Assembly (NCBI GenBank): GCA_009792885.1
Contig: WMCF01000056.1
Location: 4,846,708-4,910,707 of the forward strand
Length of the DNA stretch: 64,000 nt
Direction of reading: 5' to 3'
Origin: Eremophila alpestris peregrina
Lineage: Eukaryota; Chordata; Aves; Passeriformes; Alaudidae
Positions 22,461-33,660 of the stretch are shown here, one piece after another. The notes beneath the pieces were generated by a model. That model ran no database searches and was not told where the DNA came from. It saw nothing but the letters and a program-made list of their open reading frames with translations. Every line of letters starts with the position of its first letter. Position 1 is the stretch's first letter. The position numbers and the translations under genes are program-made.

Positions 22461-24062
22461 TGCAGTGCCCTGCGTGTTCCCAGCGCTGGAGTGGCCAGGC
22501 AGGGGGTCTGCAGGGCAAGGGAGGCTGGGCCAGGGGCAGCAGGGCAGGGGATAGAGGGGGTGTGGGTGCCTGACAGGCGTGACGGGAGTGCCAGGATGAG
22601 AAGGGTCTGGTGTGGCCAGTGCTGCGCATTTAGCACCGACTCGGAGTTGTCATTTTACTGCTTTAACTAATTGCATTAGTGCAGAGACATCTCTCCCTCC
22701 CTGGGGCTGTCCCCTTGCCCTGCCAGCCCTCATCTCCCAGTGCTAAAGTCCCGACACACAGGACTGTTGGTGGGAAAAGGGTCCTTGCTGGCCACTGGGT
22801 TTGGCGTAGCACAAGAGGAGCTGTGCCCCAGGATCGGCACCTTTGGCCGGGCGGGAGCTGCCTCCCACACGGGCAGCACCAGCACCGGGTCCCACCGAGC
22901 TCCAGCGCCCCTCTCACCAGCTGCCCCCGCGCTGGTAAGGCGGATGATTATCGGTATTGCCAGGCTGAGGTGCCCTAATCCATCCCCATCACGCTGGCAG
23001 GGCCGGCGGCTAGCTGGAAACCCCACAGCCGGGGTTGTGGATTTAGATCTGTTAGTGAGACTTGGAGCTTAGTGGGATGTGACAGAGCTTTAAAACCTGT
23101 GAAGAAATGTCCGAGCGGCTCCTCGGGCAGGAGCAGAAGGAGGCCTCGCTGTGAGGAAGAGCTTCAGGAGGATCCTGGGAGGTCTCTGTGCTGCGGCCGC
23201 GCTGCCCCAGCTGCCGGAGCCCGCCCGAGGTGGCGGCGGGACCGAGGAGTCCGGGGCTCTCTGATGCTGCAGCTCACTGGGGCTGGGTTAATTGCCTTTG
23301 AAAGTTTGAACCGAGAGCCAGAGGCACCGCACGAGGGCCAGAACCCCCCACTGCCTGCAGCAGCAGCCTGGGAGCCTCTGCCTGCTGGAGGTGTTGGGAG
23401 GATCAGAGCGATGGGGGGATGCGGTGAGCCCCTGAGCAGGGCAGCCCCGAGGAGAGCCGGGGGCTGGGAACAGCAGAGAGCTCTGGCACAGGGGAGTGCG
23501 GCACTGTATGCGCCGTGCTTAAAACAGCACCAGCAGCTTGTGCACAGACAGGATTTGGGTGTTTCTGGGAGGAATGGCAGCACAACTCTGTGCTGTGTTT
23601 GCGTGGGCTTCGATCCCTGTCCCTGTGAATGGTGGTGCCCATACCCACATCTTCACGAGAGGTGGTCCCCATTCAGCAAGGGGCAGGCCGTGGAGCTGTT
23701 GCCACATCTGGATGATGATGGGCTGTGCTCTGAGCTATGGGGTCCCTCGGTAGGATCAGCTTGGATGGCTGCTGGTTCTCACAGCACCGGGACAGGAAGA
23801 GGAAGGGGAGTGGGGCAGGCATCCCTCGCCTCAGCTGCGGGCAGGGACGGGTGTGGAGCAGCCCCTGGCTGCTCACGGAGCACAGGAGCCCCGCACTCTG
23901 CTCACCACTTCCATCTTGGCTTGTTGCCTTATTTGTTCTCCTCTAATTGAGCAAATGCGCTGTCGGCAGCGCGGCTCAGCCAGCATCGACTTGATTAGGG
24001 GAAGGCATCGATACCACACTGCACAGCAGGAGGCTCGGGCTGACACTGCCAGACTGCCCGAG
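22461..24062. other. Non-coding, with a CpG-rich patch at 23110-23480
   Basis: The + strand frame open over 23072-23950 codes for an Arg/Gly/Ala/Pro-rich peptide without recognisable domains, so I treat it as chance. The CpG-rich patch could mark a promoter of an unannotated transcript. Confidence 0.55.
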
Positions 24063-24345
24063 CCTTAAAGTTGCACTTTATTCATGATGTTTTGATTTCT
24101 CTTGCTCTGGGGACTCCGACTTTGATAGATTATGATGCGGTACCAGAACAATCTGATCCACTGGAGCAGCTTCCTTCCTGAATAGGCATTTGCCTCCAGA
24201 GTCCAGCATTTTCTTGACTTTTTTAGAGTGAAAAATGATGGCATAAAGAAATCTTGAGCTTTGCACAGTTCAGTCATCCAGAATTAGCAAACAGAACGTT
24301 GATTTTCGTGCTGATGGGGGCTGTTGGAGGCAGTTTACACCGAGC
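24063..24345. promoter_or_regulatory. AT-rich island
   Basis: A roughly 280-base block with balanced base composition, unlike its GC-rich flanks (gcactttattcatgatg, agattatgatgcggtacc, cataaagaaatcttgagc). Candidate conserved element; short minus-strand frames inside it are too small to support a gene. Confidence 0.42.
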
Positions 24346-25194
24346 TGATTCCTGGATGCGTTCTGCTATTACGGCAGCGCTGGCAGGAGCTGTTTGCACT
24401 CCACAAGTTTCTGCTTGCCGGTTCCCAAATCCTTCTGTTCCAAGTCAGCACCCACTCCAGTACTGTGTTGTGCTGCTGTTCCATCCTGAGGTCTCTTTGT
24501 GTCCCCTGCTCTCCCAGTGCTCCTCACACTTGGGAATTTTGCAGGTGGAAGTGCAGGTGTAGACCCCTCGCTGGTCCCCAGGCGCCAGAGGATCTGGTTC
24601 CTGAGAATTTGTTATCCGACATGCCAGTGATACACACCACAGGATGTATTTCTTTGGGTGTGACCATGCCAGGGTTGCTGCATGCTCATCAGCTCAGCAC
24701 TAAGTGTAACCCCCTGGAAGGACTCGTGGGCCTGGGCTGTCTCACTGCCTTATCTGGGACTTCTGCTGGTGCTTTGCACCCTCAACCTTTTCTTGGCTTT
24801 TCCATGAACTCTGTGGGGAGAGGGAGAAGTGCTGGACACTGTGTGTGGCTGCCAGGGTGGGGACCAGGGACACACACAGCCTCCAGCCCTGCTTTGGCCA
24901 CAGGAGCTATGAGGCCTCCTGAGCATCAGGGCTGCAGAACACTTCCCTGATGTGTCAAAACAGCGTTTTCCCTCTGCCTCGTTCTGGGAAATGTCTGAAC
25001 TGTTTCTGCGAAAACTTCCCTCAGAATTTCAGCCTGAGGCAGATGCTCAGTGTGAGAAACATCAGAGGAAAAGCCTTGTGCTGCAGAAAGACAAGGGAGA
25101 GGGATAATGGGGCTCTGGCTGGACCTGCAGCACTGGGCAGCTACAGTGTTTACAGAGAGCTCAGGGGTCTCTGAGGAGAGCCAGCTCTGCTCAC
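24346..25194. other. Non-coding, nothing recognised
   Basis: No exon, repeat or clear motif seen. Confidence 0.55.
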
Positions 25195-25400
25195 ATATTA
25201 AACCAGGAACTGCAATTACCAACAGAAAAGGGCATTTTTATAACACTTTTATTGGAGTCTTAATGAACAAATAAAGAAGTGGAGAAATCTGCACATGCAT
25301 TTGTGAGATATAAAACTGAATCAAGATGAAGCAGCAAGAAATGTTGGCTGCTCTTCTTTCTGCTGTGTGGGGAAAACAAAACTGCAAATAAGGGGAGAGG
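25195..25400. promoter_or_regulatory. AT-rich island with AATAAA on both strands
   Basis: tataacacttttattggagtc and aatgaacaaataaagaagtg place poly(A) hexamers on the minus strand (about 25243) and the plus strand (about 25270). It also has a CACATGCATTTG patch. It could be a transcript end, a repeat remnant or a conserved element. Confidence 0.35.
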
Positions 25401-26154
25401 GACAGGAGAGTGGGAAGGATGCTGAAGTACGTGATCTGGGAACAGGGATGCCCCAGTAAGTGGCTGTAAGTGGTTCCTGTGATCCCAGTAAGAGGTATAA
25501 GGTGGCTCAGCTGAGCTGTCTGTCGTCCTCCCTCTGCACTGCACTGAAGGAATTAGCAGGGATTTCAGAAGGCATATTGGGAAAGAAATTGGAAGCTGGA
25601 GAAAGGTAGAGAAGCGTGGCTTTGGCCTCAGAATTGGTACAGGCAGGAGGTGCTGCGCTGCCAGCATTTGGGCACCAAGCACTGGCTTTGTGTCACAGGG
25701 AGCCCCAGGATCCCCTCGAGCAGAGCTTGGGGGTGCTGAGGGGACAGGTGGGGTCTGGAAAGCCAGATACTGTCCCCAGATACTCTGGACTAAGAAGCAC
25801 AGGTGTTAAGAGGAATTTATGTTGTGCCGAGGGCGAGGAGGTGCGTCACTCGCTGCCAGGAGGATGCGCTGACAGAGGGACAGTGCCGGGTGCCGGGACC
25901 GCCGGGAGGGCAGAGCCGCAGCCAGCGCTGTGGGATGGAGCTGCTGTGCTCGTCGCCCTCCCTGCCCCTGCTCTGTCCAGGGACTGGAGAGACGCAGAGC
26001 TTTGGGAACTGCTCCGCAGCCTTTCCGTGTCCCAGGGGCATTATGTGCCGCCGCTCTCCTGTTCTTCCCGCCGCGATTCACGGCAGACCCTCTCTTCCTT
26101 CTCGGCACAAGCGGCTCCAGTGGGGCTCCTGCCAAACACTTCCCGGGATGATTT
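25401..26154. other. Non-coding, CpG-rich from about 25830 to 26130
   Basis: CpG-rich patch without a recognisable exon; possible promoter of an unannotated transcript. The rest is unremarkable. Confidence 0.5.
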
Positions 26155-26460
26155 ATGATGCTCCTTCAACTCACTTCGAACTCTGGCTTCTCCTTCTCTT
26201 CAGTAGAATTTAACTTGTTTGCCTGGAATATTAATAATTAAATATCAAGGAATTGCATCCCAAGCAGCTTCCTCAGAAGCGCGTTTGTGATTGTTTTCAA
26301 GCGCCCAGCGCCGAGTTGGGGCGGCTCTTTGATGGGATTTTGCTGCTTTCAAACTGCTGACACCAGTAACCCCATAAATTAGCAGCTGATGGAGGGAAAT
26401 CTCCTGGCTGCAGCTGTGGGTTTTTATGGTTTGATTTGTTAATAGGAGTTTTGGGTCACG
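26155..26460. promoter_or_regulatory. AT-rich island
   Basis: gaatttaacttgtttgcc, ggaatattaataattaaata, cataaattagcagctg and tgatttgttaataggag flank a CAGCTG E-box and gttttcaagcgcccagcg. Candidate conserved enhancer-like element. Confidence 0.45.
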
Positions 26461-27274
26461 GCCAGAATTCCTTCCCCAGCTCGGGGGAGGGAGGGTTTGT
26501 CCCACGGTGCGGTGGCGACGCCGGGCTGGGCCGTGCGGGGCTGAACTGGAGGGAGCCGGCAGCGCCTCTGGGAGCTGATGCTGACGGTGCCAGGGGTGGA
26601 GAGGCTCCGTGTGCCCAACCCCGTGCCCTGTTCCCGGAAGGGCAGAGGGGAGCGGGTAGGTTCTGCTGGCACATCCCGCACGGGTGGGGCTGTCTGGTGC
26701 AGGGGGAGACTCCAGCCTGTGAGTGCTGTGTGTTGTGATGGAGTTTCCTGTGGTGGTCTCAGCCGGGAAAGGGGATTCTGCCTTCTTTCCCTTCCCACAT
26801 GTGCTTCTGGTGAGGGGGCAGCGTCTCGGGTGTCCTTATCCCTCTGGTTACCTTCAGAGCAGGGAAGCACTGCTAGCAGGGAGCACGCACTGGGGGCAGG
26901 AGCCAGCCCTGTCCCTCCTGCCAGGACACGCAGAGCTCCAGGAGGTCTCAGTGCCCGGCATGGAGGGGTTTATCTCCTCCACAGGTGTGTGCCTGTGGTC
27001 CCTGCCTGCAGCAAAAGCAGCTGCTCTCCAGGGAATCATCTTTTCTAACAGCAAACGTGTTTCCGAGGGCACAGCTGAGGCAGGAGCCTCCTTCCTTGTG
27101 TCCTGGCCGGGCTCCTGCAGCACCGGGAGCTCCTGCCTGGTGTGTGCTGGTGTCCGGAGAGCTCTGGGGTCCCCCTGAGGTCCCTCTCCAGTGCTGTCCC
27201 CGGGGCCAGGGGTCTGTACCTCGCGGCCAAGGGTCCGTACCCGCCCATACCCCTCCCAACCCCGCCGTGGAGCT
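26461..27274. other. Non-coding, GC-rich
   Basis: CpG-rich from 26470 to 26660. A short near-duplication occurs at 27212-27242 (gggtctgtacctcgcggccaa followed by gggtccgtacccgcc). No exon recognised. Confidence 0.55.
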
Positions 27275-27600
27275 GAAGCCTCATTTATTCTGAAGGGAAA
27301 AGAATTCACATCTCACCGACCAACGGGAACCCAAATACAAATAAATTTCTCTCAAAGTGCAGTCGTTGGAGAAAACTAAAGGCCGTTAGTCAGGCTGACA
27401 TCAGAGGAGCCGCATTCCCTCTGACAGCCCGCGCAGCCTTATGTTTTATTCACCAGGCCTGAAAAATACCTTCCCGAAGAGGGGGCCCATAAATAAACCA
27501 GCGTGATGAATATTACACAGGATAAAAACTGATAAAGCTGGGCTCCAACCAGGAGCTGCACGATGAGGTTAAAAAAGCACAGGGATTCATTGCACCTGAT
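27275..27600. promoter_or_regulatory. AT-rich island
   Basis: About 320 bases of balanced composition with caaatacaaataaatttc, ttatgttttattcacc, cccataaataaaccagcg and gatgaatattacacagg. Hox/Cdx-type (CATAAA) and homeodomain-type cores are frequent. Candidate conserved element. Confidence 0.45.
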
Positions 27601-28365
27601 CCAGCGTGACAGGCCAGAGGGTGGGTGTTGGGATGGGAAGGGGAAGCGTTAATGGGGATGTTCCTGGGTCCTGGGGGAGGGGGGAGTTAGAATAGGCCGA
27701 GCCAGCCTGCTGGGAGAGACAGCAGGGTTGGCATGTCTCAGCAGCACCTACAAACCTCCTTTGAAAAGTTCCTCCACTCTTCCTTGGAAACACCAGGCTG
27801 GACCCCATGGGGAGCAGAGCAGCCCCCTGCCCTGCTCCTCCCCACTGTGCAGGAGGCAGGAACCTTGAAAAACGAGCACTTAGCTTTTTATTACCCCATT
27901 TAATTGCTGCCTGACAGCCTAATCCAGCATTAAAAACACCAGAGCTCAGGGGAATTCACCATTGTTATTCAACATGTATCTCTCTCCGTGCTCGGAAGTC
28001 CCTCTGCTGCCTCCTTCCACCCACTTGCTCCTGGGACAGGATGGTCAATCCTTGGTCCTGCTCGTAGGGATTTCTTCCCGGTGGAAGTGGGGGGTGACAG
28101 GAAGGGGAATCAAGAAAGGGGAACAAGAAAGGAGCTGCTGCTGGCAGGGGCCCGTGAGCAGCAGCAGGAGAGGGCTGGGGCTATTGGGGTGAATCTGGGC
28201 TGGTGTCAGGGAGCCGTGGTTCTCACAGGCAGTGCAGCTCGGATGGAAACACCCATGGCTCGCCCCGGCTCTGCAGATGTGAAAAACAGTTGGGGAAATC
28301 ACTTTTCCTCCTGCCAGCACTTAACCCAAACTTCCTCTCAGCAGCAGCGGCAGAGGGGCCGATCA
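27601..28365. other. Non-coding, with an AT-rich patch at 27870-27975
   Basis: agctttttattaccccattt and catttaattgc mark the AT-rich patch. It would also supply a poly(A) signal for the candidate antisense exon at 28366-28573. Nothing else seen. Confidence 0.5.
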
Positions 28366-28573
28366 CTACAGCTTTGGAGAGGCCAGTGAGTTATAGTAAT
28401 GGACACTCTGCAAACTGTCTGTGCTGCCCATAAATCCATACCCTTCTGGAAGTGCAGATGGTCCATAATCGTCCATCATCCCAAGCGAGCGTGGCCGTGC
28501 CAGGGTGGGTTCCTCCTCGGAGGCTGCAGTTTCTGCAAGCTCAGTGGAACTGCGGCGTGAGCACCACCCTGGG
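28366..28573 (-). CDS. Unrecognised open segment behind a splice acceptor, possible antisense terminal exon
   Basis: On the minus strand a good 3' splice site (tgtttgttctcccccag) precedes an open stretch of 68 codons plus a stop (TAG at 28366-28368). The peptide begins PGWCSRRSSTELAETAASEE and ends SVHYYNSLASPKL. Its composition, with several Asp, Glu, Tyr and Met residues (MMDDYGP, EGYGFMGSTD), is unlike the Trp/Cys/Pro/Arg-rich chance frames elsewhere in the window. A poly(A)-like AATAAA on the minus strand lies about 480 bases further on, near 27886. I do not recognise the protein and saw no matching upstream exons. It could equally be an AT-richer conserved non-coding element that happens to be open. 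Confidence 0.25.
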
Positions 28574-30324
28574 CTGGGGGAGAACAAACACTGGGTATCC
28601 CCGAGGCTGGGGTGCTGCAGGCACAGAGGGGAGGATGGCAGGACAGGGAGTAAGCCCTGCTTGCTCTGGTTCACCCACACTCCATGGGGTGATTCAGCCC
28701 CGTGCCAGCAGCCTTGGACGGGAATGGGAGCGGAGCAGGGTGCAGAGCTGCTTTGGTGCTGCTGGGAGCTAAAAACCTCACCCAGGGCCCACACTGACCA
28801 CAGAACACCCTGGCACAGCCTCCAAGCCCCTCCATTGACATTTTTGCACCTTGCTGATGGCATTAGGGCCCAGCAAGGCTGGCACATGGCAGGCAGCTGG
28901 TGGAAGCACTGGGCAGGCTGTAATTGGGTTGGAGCTCTTGCTGCCAGTGTGGGGGGGACTCTTTCCTTGAGTAATGACCTGGAATTCGATCAGGCGGGTT
29001 TTATTAGATTGTGAGACTGGGAGCAGGATCAAAGAGAAGCCGGCACTGCCACAAACCAGGACCTGCAGGACTGGGGGAGAGGAGCCATCCTGGGAGATGA
29101 AAATACCCCCAGCAGGCTGCTGAGGGACTCCAGCTCCTAATCATGGAGCCACTGTCACACAGCCCTGATGCCTCCGGCTCCACTGCTGAGCTGCCAGCAG
29201 CCTCTGGGGCCACTCTGCCCTGTGCCATCAGCCAGGACCTCAGTACCAGGACTTGGACCCGCTGAGCTTAGTCAGCAAGGGGGAAGGTCCTGGACACAGC
29301 CAGTTCCAAGACGTCCTGGGGGCTGCAGGGGGTCCCAGCAGGGCTGGTGCTGGCAGCAGCAGGAGGTGCCACAGCAGCCCCGCTCCCGCAGGCACTGGGC
29401 AGCGCTGGGACGGGGCAGGACGGGCAGGGAGAGCAATTGCGGCAGTGATTAATGGCACACGGGCAGAGCTGACAGCTCGTGCTGCCCGCGATGGCAGGGA
29501 GCAGCTGGATCCTCCACTCCCAACAGGCTGCTCCGGGCTCCCTGGCTGCAGGGCCGTGCCTCGCCGAGGGCTCCGGTGTGGGAGCCGTGCTGCCGTTCCT
29601 GCCGTGCCGTTCTCCCGCTCCGGCCGCTCCTGCAGAGAGGAGGGCCCGCTCGGACATTGTGGCTGCATCGCCGGCTTTATTAAGCTAGTAAAGCAACGTT
29701 AAGTACCCACACAGTGGAGCCCCTTGAGGTCTCCTTATGTGCAGAGAGGAGCCGGGGGGATCCCGGAGCCTCGGCGCCGATGATTGCTCTGTCACACTAA
29801 TGGATGGAGAGGAGCAAGGAGCGCTGCGCTAGGCTGCTGCGGGGCCGGGCTGCTGCGGGGCCGGGCTGCAGCACCGGCCTCCGGGGCTACAGCTTCTCTT
29901 CTCGGGAGCCCTCCCTGTCGTGACCCTTGGTGTCCCTCTGCACCTTCTTGGGTGCTTCTGGCCCTCAGAGGGCTGCACAATCAGGGGATACTGGTGGCAT
30001 CTCCCTCAACCATCCCTGGTGCCTGTGGCTGCCCAGTGCTGGAGTCGAGCAGGGAGAGTGTTGTCTCACCCTCTGCCTGGAGCTCCTCTCCATTCCTGGC
30101 CCTGGGGAGCTGCTGTTTTTTAAACCAAGCCGGTTTTAAAAACCTGGCCACAGGTTGGTAGAGAAACACCTGATCATGAGTACTTCATCCTGAGCTCCCA
30201 CAGGGTTTGTGAGGGGTCCAGAGCACCCTGGGATCACCCTGGGACCATGATGGCTCACAGCTGTCTGGTGCTGCTGGTGTTCTTGTGGGTGCTGGTGGCA
30301 GTGCTCTGGCAGCATGCAAAGCAG
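28574..30324. other. Non-coding, CpG-rich from about 29540 to 29900
   Basis: GC-rich sequence with the tandem repeat at 29832. No exon recognised. The CpG-rich patch is a possible promoter of an unknown transcript. Confidence 0.5.
29832..29869. repeat. Tandem 17-bp repeat, two copies
   Basis: gctgctgcggggccggg occurs twice in a row. Confidence 0.9.
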
Positions 30325-30490
30325 GCCTGTGTAATAGATAATAATTAATAGACTGCTCTGGTGGCAAGCTAGGTAAGTAGATAAATAATTTTAATTATCC
30401 TTGGGGAGGCTGTAAAATTCGCACACGGCCCTTTATTAAACTCTCTGTTTACAACAGTCATTTATATTGTGTGTCATTTTGCATAAAAGC
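30325..30490. promoter_or_regulatory. AT-rich island
   Basis: agataataattaatagactg, gataaataattttaattatc and gccctttattaaactctc give several TAATTA/TTAATT cores, then acaacagtcatttatattg. One of the densest homeodomain-type clusters in the window. Confidence 0.48.
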
Positions 30491-33454
30491 CCCTTGGGGC
30501 TGAATAACACCGTGGAGCACCATCCCTGGCACTGCCAGCACTACTGCTCCTTAGGAGCCACCAGTGGGAGTGAGCAGGGGCCTGGGGGACATGGAGACCC
30601 CAGCCAGAGGCAGCTCAGGGTCTCCAGGACCCCTCGATGTGCCCACCTGAAGCCAGGTGCTGCACCCCAGCCCTGATGAGTTCCCTGGGGGTCCCCCAGA
30701 CCCCAGTTCTTTCCCAGCAGAGTTGATGGTTTTGTGCTGATGGCAGGGTATTTTTTTTCCTCCTTTTTTTGCGCATGTCTCTCAAAAGAACCATAAATTC
30801 CAAGCTGTGCAATCCTGCTGTGTCAGCAGTCTGCAAAACAGAGTGATATTAAACGTGACAAAAGTCTCTCTAATTCACCCTGGCCAGTTCCTGCCTCCCT
30901 CCCCGAAGCTGTAATTGAGAAGTGGAAGAACGGAGATTGCTGTTGTCCTTGCCTGGAATCCACTGAGCCATCCAGGCCCAGAATCTCAATAATTAAGGAT
31001 TATTTACAAATACTCTGCTTTGGCTGCCCCTCACGTTGCCCTGTGCACATGTGTGTTCTCTCTCCTGTCACGTGTGTGTTCCCCTGTGCTCCCCAAGCCT
31101 CTGCTCATTGCTCCAGCTCCCAAAGGGCTTCAGGGAGGGTTTTTCTGGGGCAGGGGGATGCAGGAATGAGCTGCTCCCTCACTGTAGCCCAGGGTGTGAC
31201 CCCTACGTGCCCCACTGTGGCACAGAGCTGCTGCTGCCTTGCCGCAGTGCCCTCACTCACAGAGCACTGCACTCCACATCCTAATCCTGTTTCCAGTGCC
31301 AGATTCCAGCATAGTCCCTGCCAGCATCAGGATGAGTCTCTGGGGCTTTGGAGTCACTTTTATAGCATGTGTTTCTCTGCTCGTGGATGGGTTCTGTTTT
31401 CAGTGCTGGAGGGGCTGCTCTGCCACCAGAACTGGCCAGGATTTGCCCGGTGCCCTTTGCTCACCTGGCCAAGTAACCCCTACTTGTGCTGGGCAGGCTG
31501 TGAGGAGAGGGTTTGTGTTCTCAGGAGCAGCAGCTTCCCTGGAGAGCACTGGCAGGTGGCTGGGTGGACACTGGCCCATGGAGAAGCTACCTGGCACACA
31601 CATGCAGAGGGTCAGCAGAGTACCCTGGCAGTGAGGAGGGGAGGCTGGGCTGGGTGGGCTGTCACCAGCCCCAGGAAGCTGCTGGGGACCTCTCCCACAC
31701 TGTAACAGGTGCTGCCACCCCAGTGCTGTCCATGCTCACTCTGCTCCAGGCACAATGAGGGATGGAACTCTGCGGACAGTTGTCAAATAATTGGAGAGTT
31801 TAATATCCCCACAATGGGGCTGACATTTGGGTCGTTAATTTTAAAACGCTTTATTTCTTCCCTGTTAAGCCAGACTAATTTTCAACAAGCTGGATAACTC
31901 TGTCTCCCTAACTATGGACTCGTGTTTGATCGTTTCCTTCCCCATGTGGTTTTTGTTCCTGTCCTGGGAGGGTCAGTAAGATGGCAGGACAGAGCACTGT
32001 GCTGGTGTTACCTGCCCGGGTGATCCTGGTGCATCCCCACAGACAGGCAGCTCTCACTTTCTCTCCTCTGGAGTACACAAAGAGCTGTGATGCCCGTGGG
32101 CAAGGTACAGGCAGTGGTTTGGGGACCTGGAGCAGGGGTTGTTTGGGGTCTTAGAGAAGGAAGGAGCACTCCCCCACCACGCTGGGCCAGGGCTATCAGT
32201 TATTTTTAGCAATCGATGGTATTGACACCGTGCTAGCTGAGGAGGCCGCTGGAGGGCTCTTCTTCCAAATCATTACATTTAGAGCTGAACTATCCCCTTC
32301 TCATATAAATCCTGACAAATAAAGATGAAGCAGGACCTTTCCCGCAGAGCTGCAGCCCAGAGTCAGGGTTAGCACTGTTTGGGGCACCCATGCTCGGGAT
32401 GAGCAGGGCCTGGACCAGACATGCCAGGCACAGGAAAACTGCTCTAGAAGAACTGTCACTTTTGGGTCCCTTCTGCTGCATCTCTCAGTTGAACCTCCCA
32501 GGGGTCTCTTCATGCTTAATATCCACAGGGCACAGGACACATGTTGGGGATATGAAGACATACATGAATGTGAGCATCCTGATGGCATCAGCAGGAGCAC
32601 CCCAAGGTGTCTGGGGAGCAGGACGTGCCTGTTTCCCTGGGGCTGGTATCCCTGGGGTGCACACTGTCCTTTGGAGCTGGCACGCAGAGCTGCTGCTGCC
32701 CAGGCACAGAGCTGAGGGCACCCACGGGTGCAGCACAGTGGCTGCAGCAGGACTCACTGGAGAGGGGGCTTTCCATTCACTTTTGTTGTTTTTCACTTCA
32801 AGATGAAATTAAGCTGAATAAAGAAAACCCCAGCCTTTTTTTACAGCACTGCATCAGTACATCCCTCGAGGGGAAAACACTCACATGGAGGTTTTCCTGC
32901 ACTTTGCTTGTCCTCATGTCTCTGCTCAGTGCTTTCAGAATGCTCACCCCTGGCCAATTCCCCACACTGGCTTTGGTGCCTCTGGGGTTTGTTTCTTTTT
33001 TTTTGCTATTGTTTCCAATCAATTTCACAGTAGGTTTGTGGTTGGGATAAAAGCTTCCCCTGCTCTCTGCTCGCCTGGCTGCGTTCTGTGTCTCTGTGTC
33101 TCTGCTGATGCCACCCCGGGCTGAGCAGGTTGGGTGGGTGCTCCTTGTCCATGGCTCATCTACCTCTGCTAAGGGCTCAGGCCATGCCTAGGTGCCCACA
33201 GCCAAGGATGCCCCGATTTCCATGACCTTCTCTCACAGTCTTGTCCTGCTCAACTGCTCCATGCTCCTGCAGGGTTCTCCTGCTCCCCCTGTCCCCTCTG
33301 GCTTCATCCCAGGCATTCTCCTGGCTCCACATCCTGGTGTCATCCCAGAGTGGATCCAGCTCCTTATGCTGTGTCCCCCCAGGTTCTCACGGAGGGGCTG
33401 AGCCACAGGTTAATCTACAGCGTGTGGGGAGGGGAAGAGCGTCTGCCCACTAAA
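30491..33454. other. Non-coding, with AT-rich patches
   Basis: AT-rich patches at 30780-31025 (ctcaataattaaggattatt), 31775-31930 (gtcaaataattggagag, cgttaattttaaaacgc) and 32190-32320 (cagttatttttagcaatcg). No exon or repeat family recognised. The remainder is TG/CA-rich. Confidence 0.6.
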
Positions 33455-33600
33455 TAAGTCATGAAGCCTGATCCCAACAGCACAATTAGAATCCTCCGTT
33501 AATGATTATTTATGGGGCTGGGAATGCTTATTTAACCTGACTATATTAAATATTAAATCAAATTATAATATTTGTACTGGTATTTACAACAAGAGGAGGC
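33455..33600. promoter_or_regulatory. AT-rich island
   Basis: ccgttaatgattatttatgg, ttatttaacctgactatatt and aaatattaaatcaaattata form a very AT-rich block directly upstream of the splice-donor-like GTGA repeat. Confidence 0.45.
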
Positions 33601-33624
33601 GGTGGGTGGTGGGGGCAGCGGCAG

Positions 33625-33660
33625 GTGAGTGAGTGAGTGAGTAAGTGAGTGAGTGAGTGA
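33625..33660. repeat. (GTGA)n microsatellite
   Basis: Nine GTGA units, one changed to GTAA. The first follows CAG, so the repeat begins as CAG|GTGAGT, a perfect 5' splice-site consensus, and contains several more. Confidence 0.95.

Noticed and set aside
23072..23950. + strand open frame of 292 codons
   Set aside because: Lies in a CpG-rich patch that depletes stop codons; the peptide has no domain or family resemblance.
24078..24277. Small minus-strand frames with Lys/Phe-rich peptides
   Set aside because: They follow from local AT-richness; no start context, splice signal or similarity.
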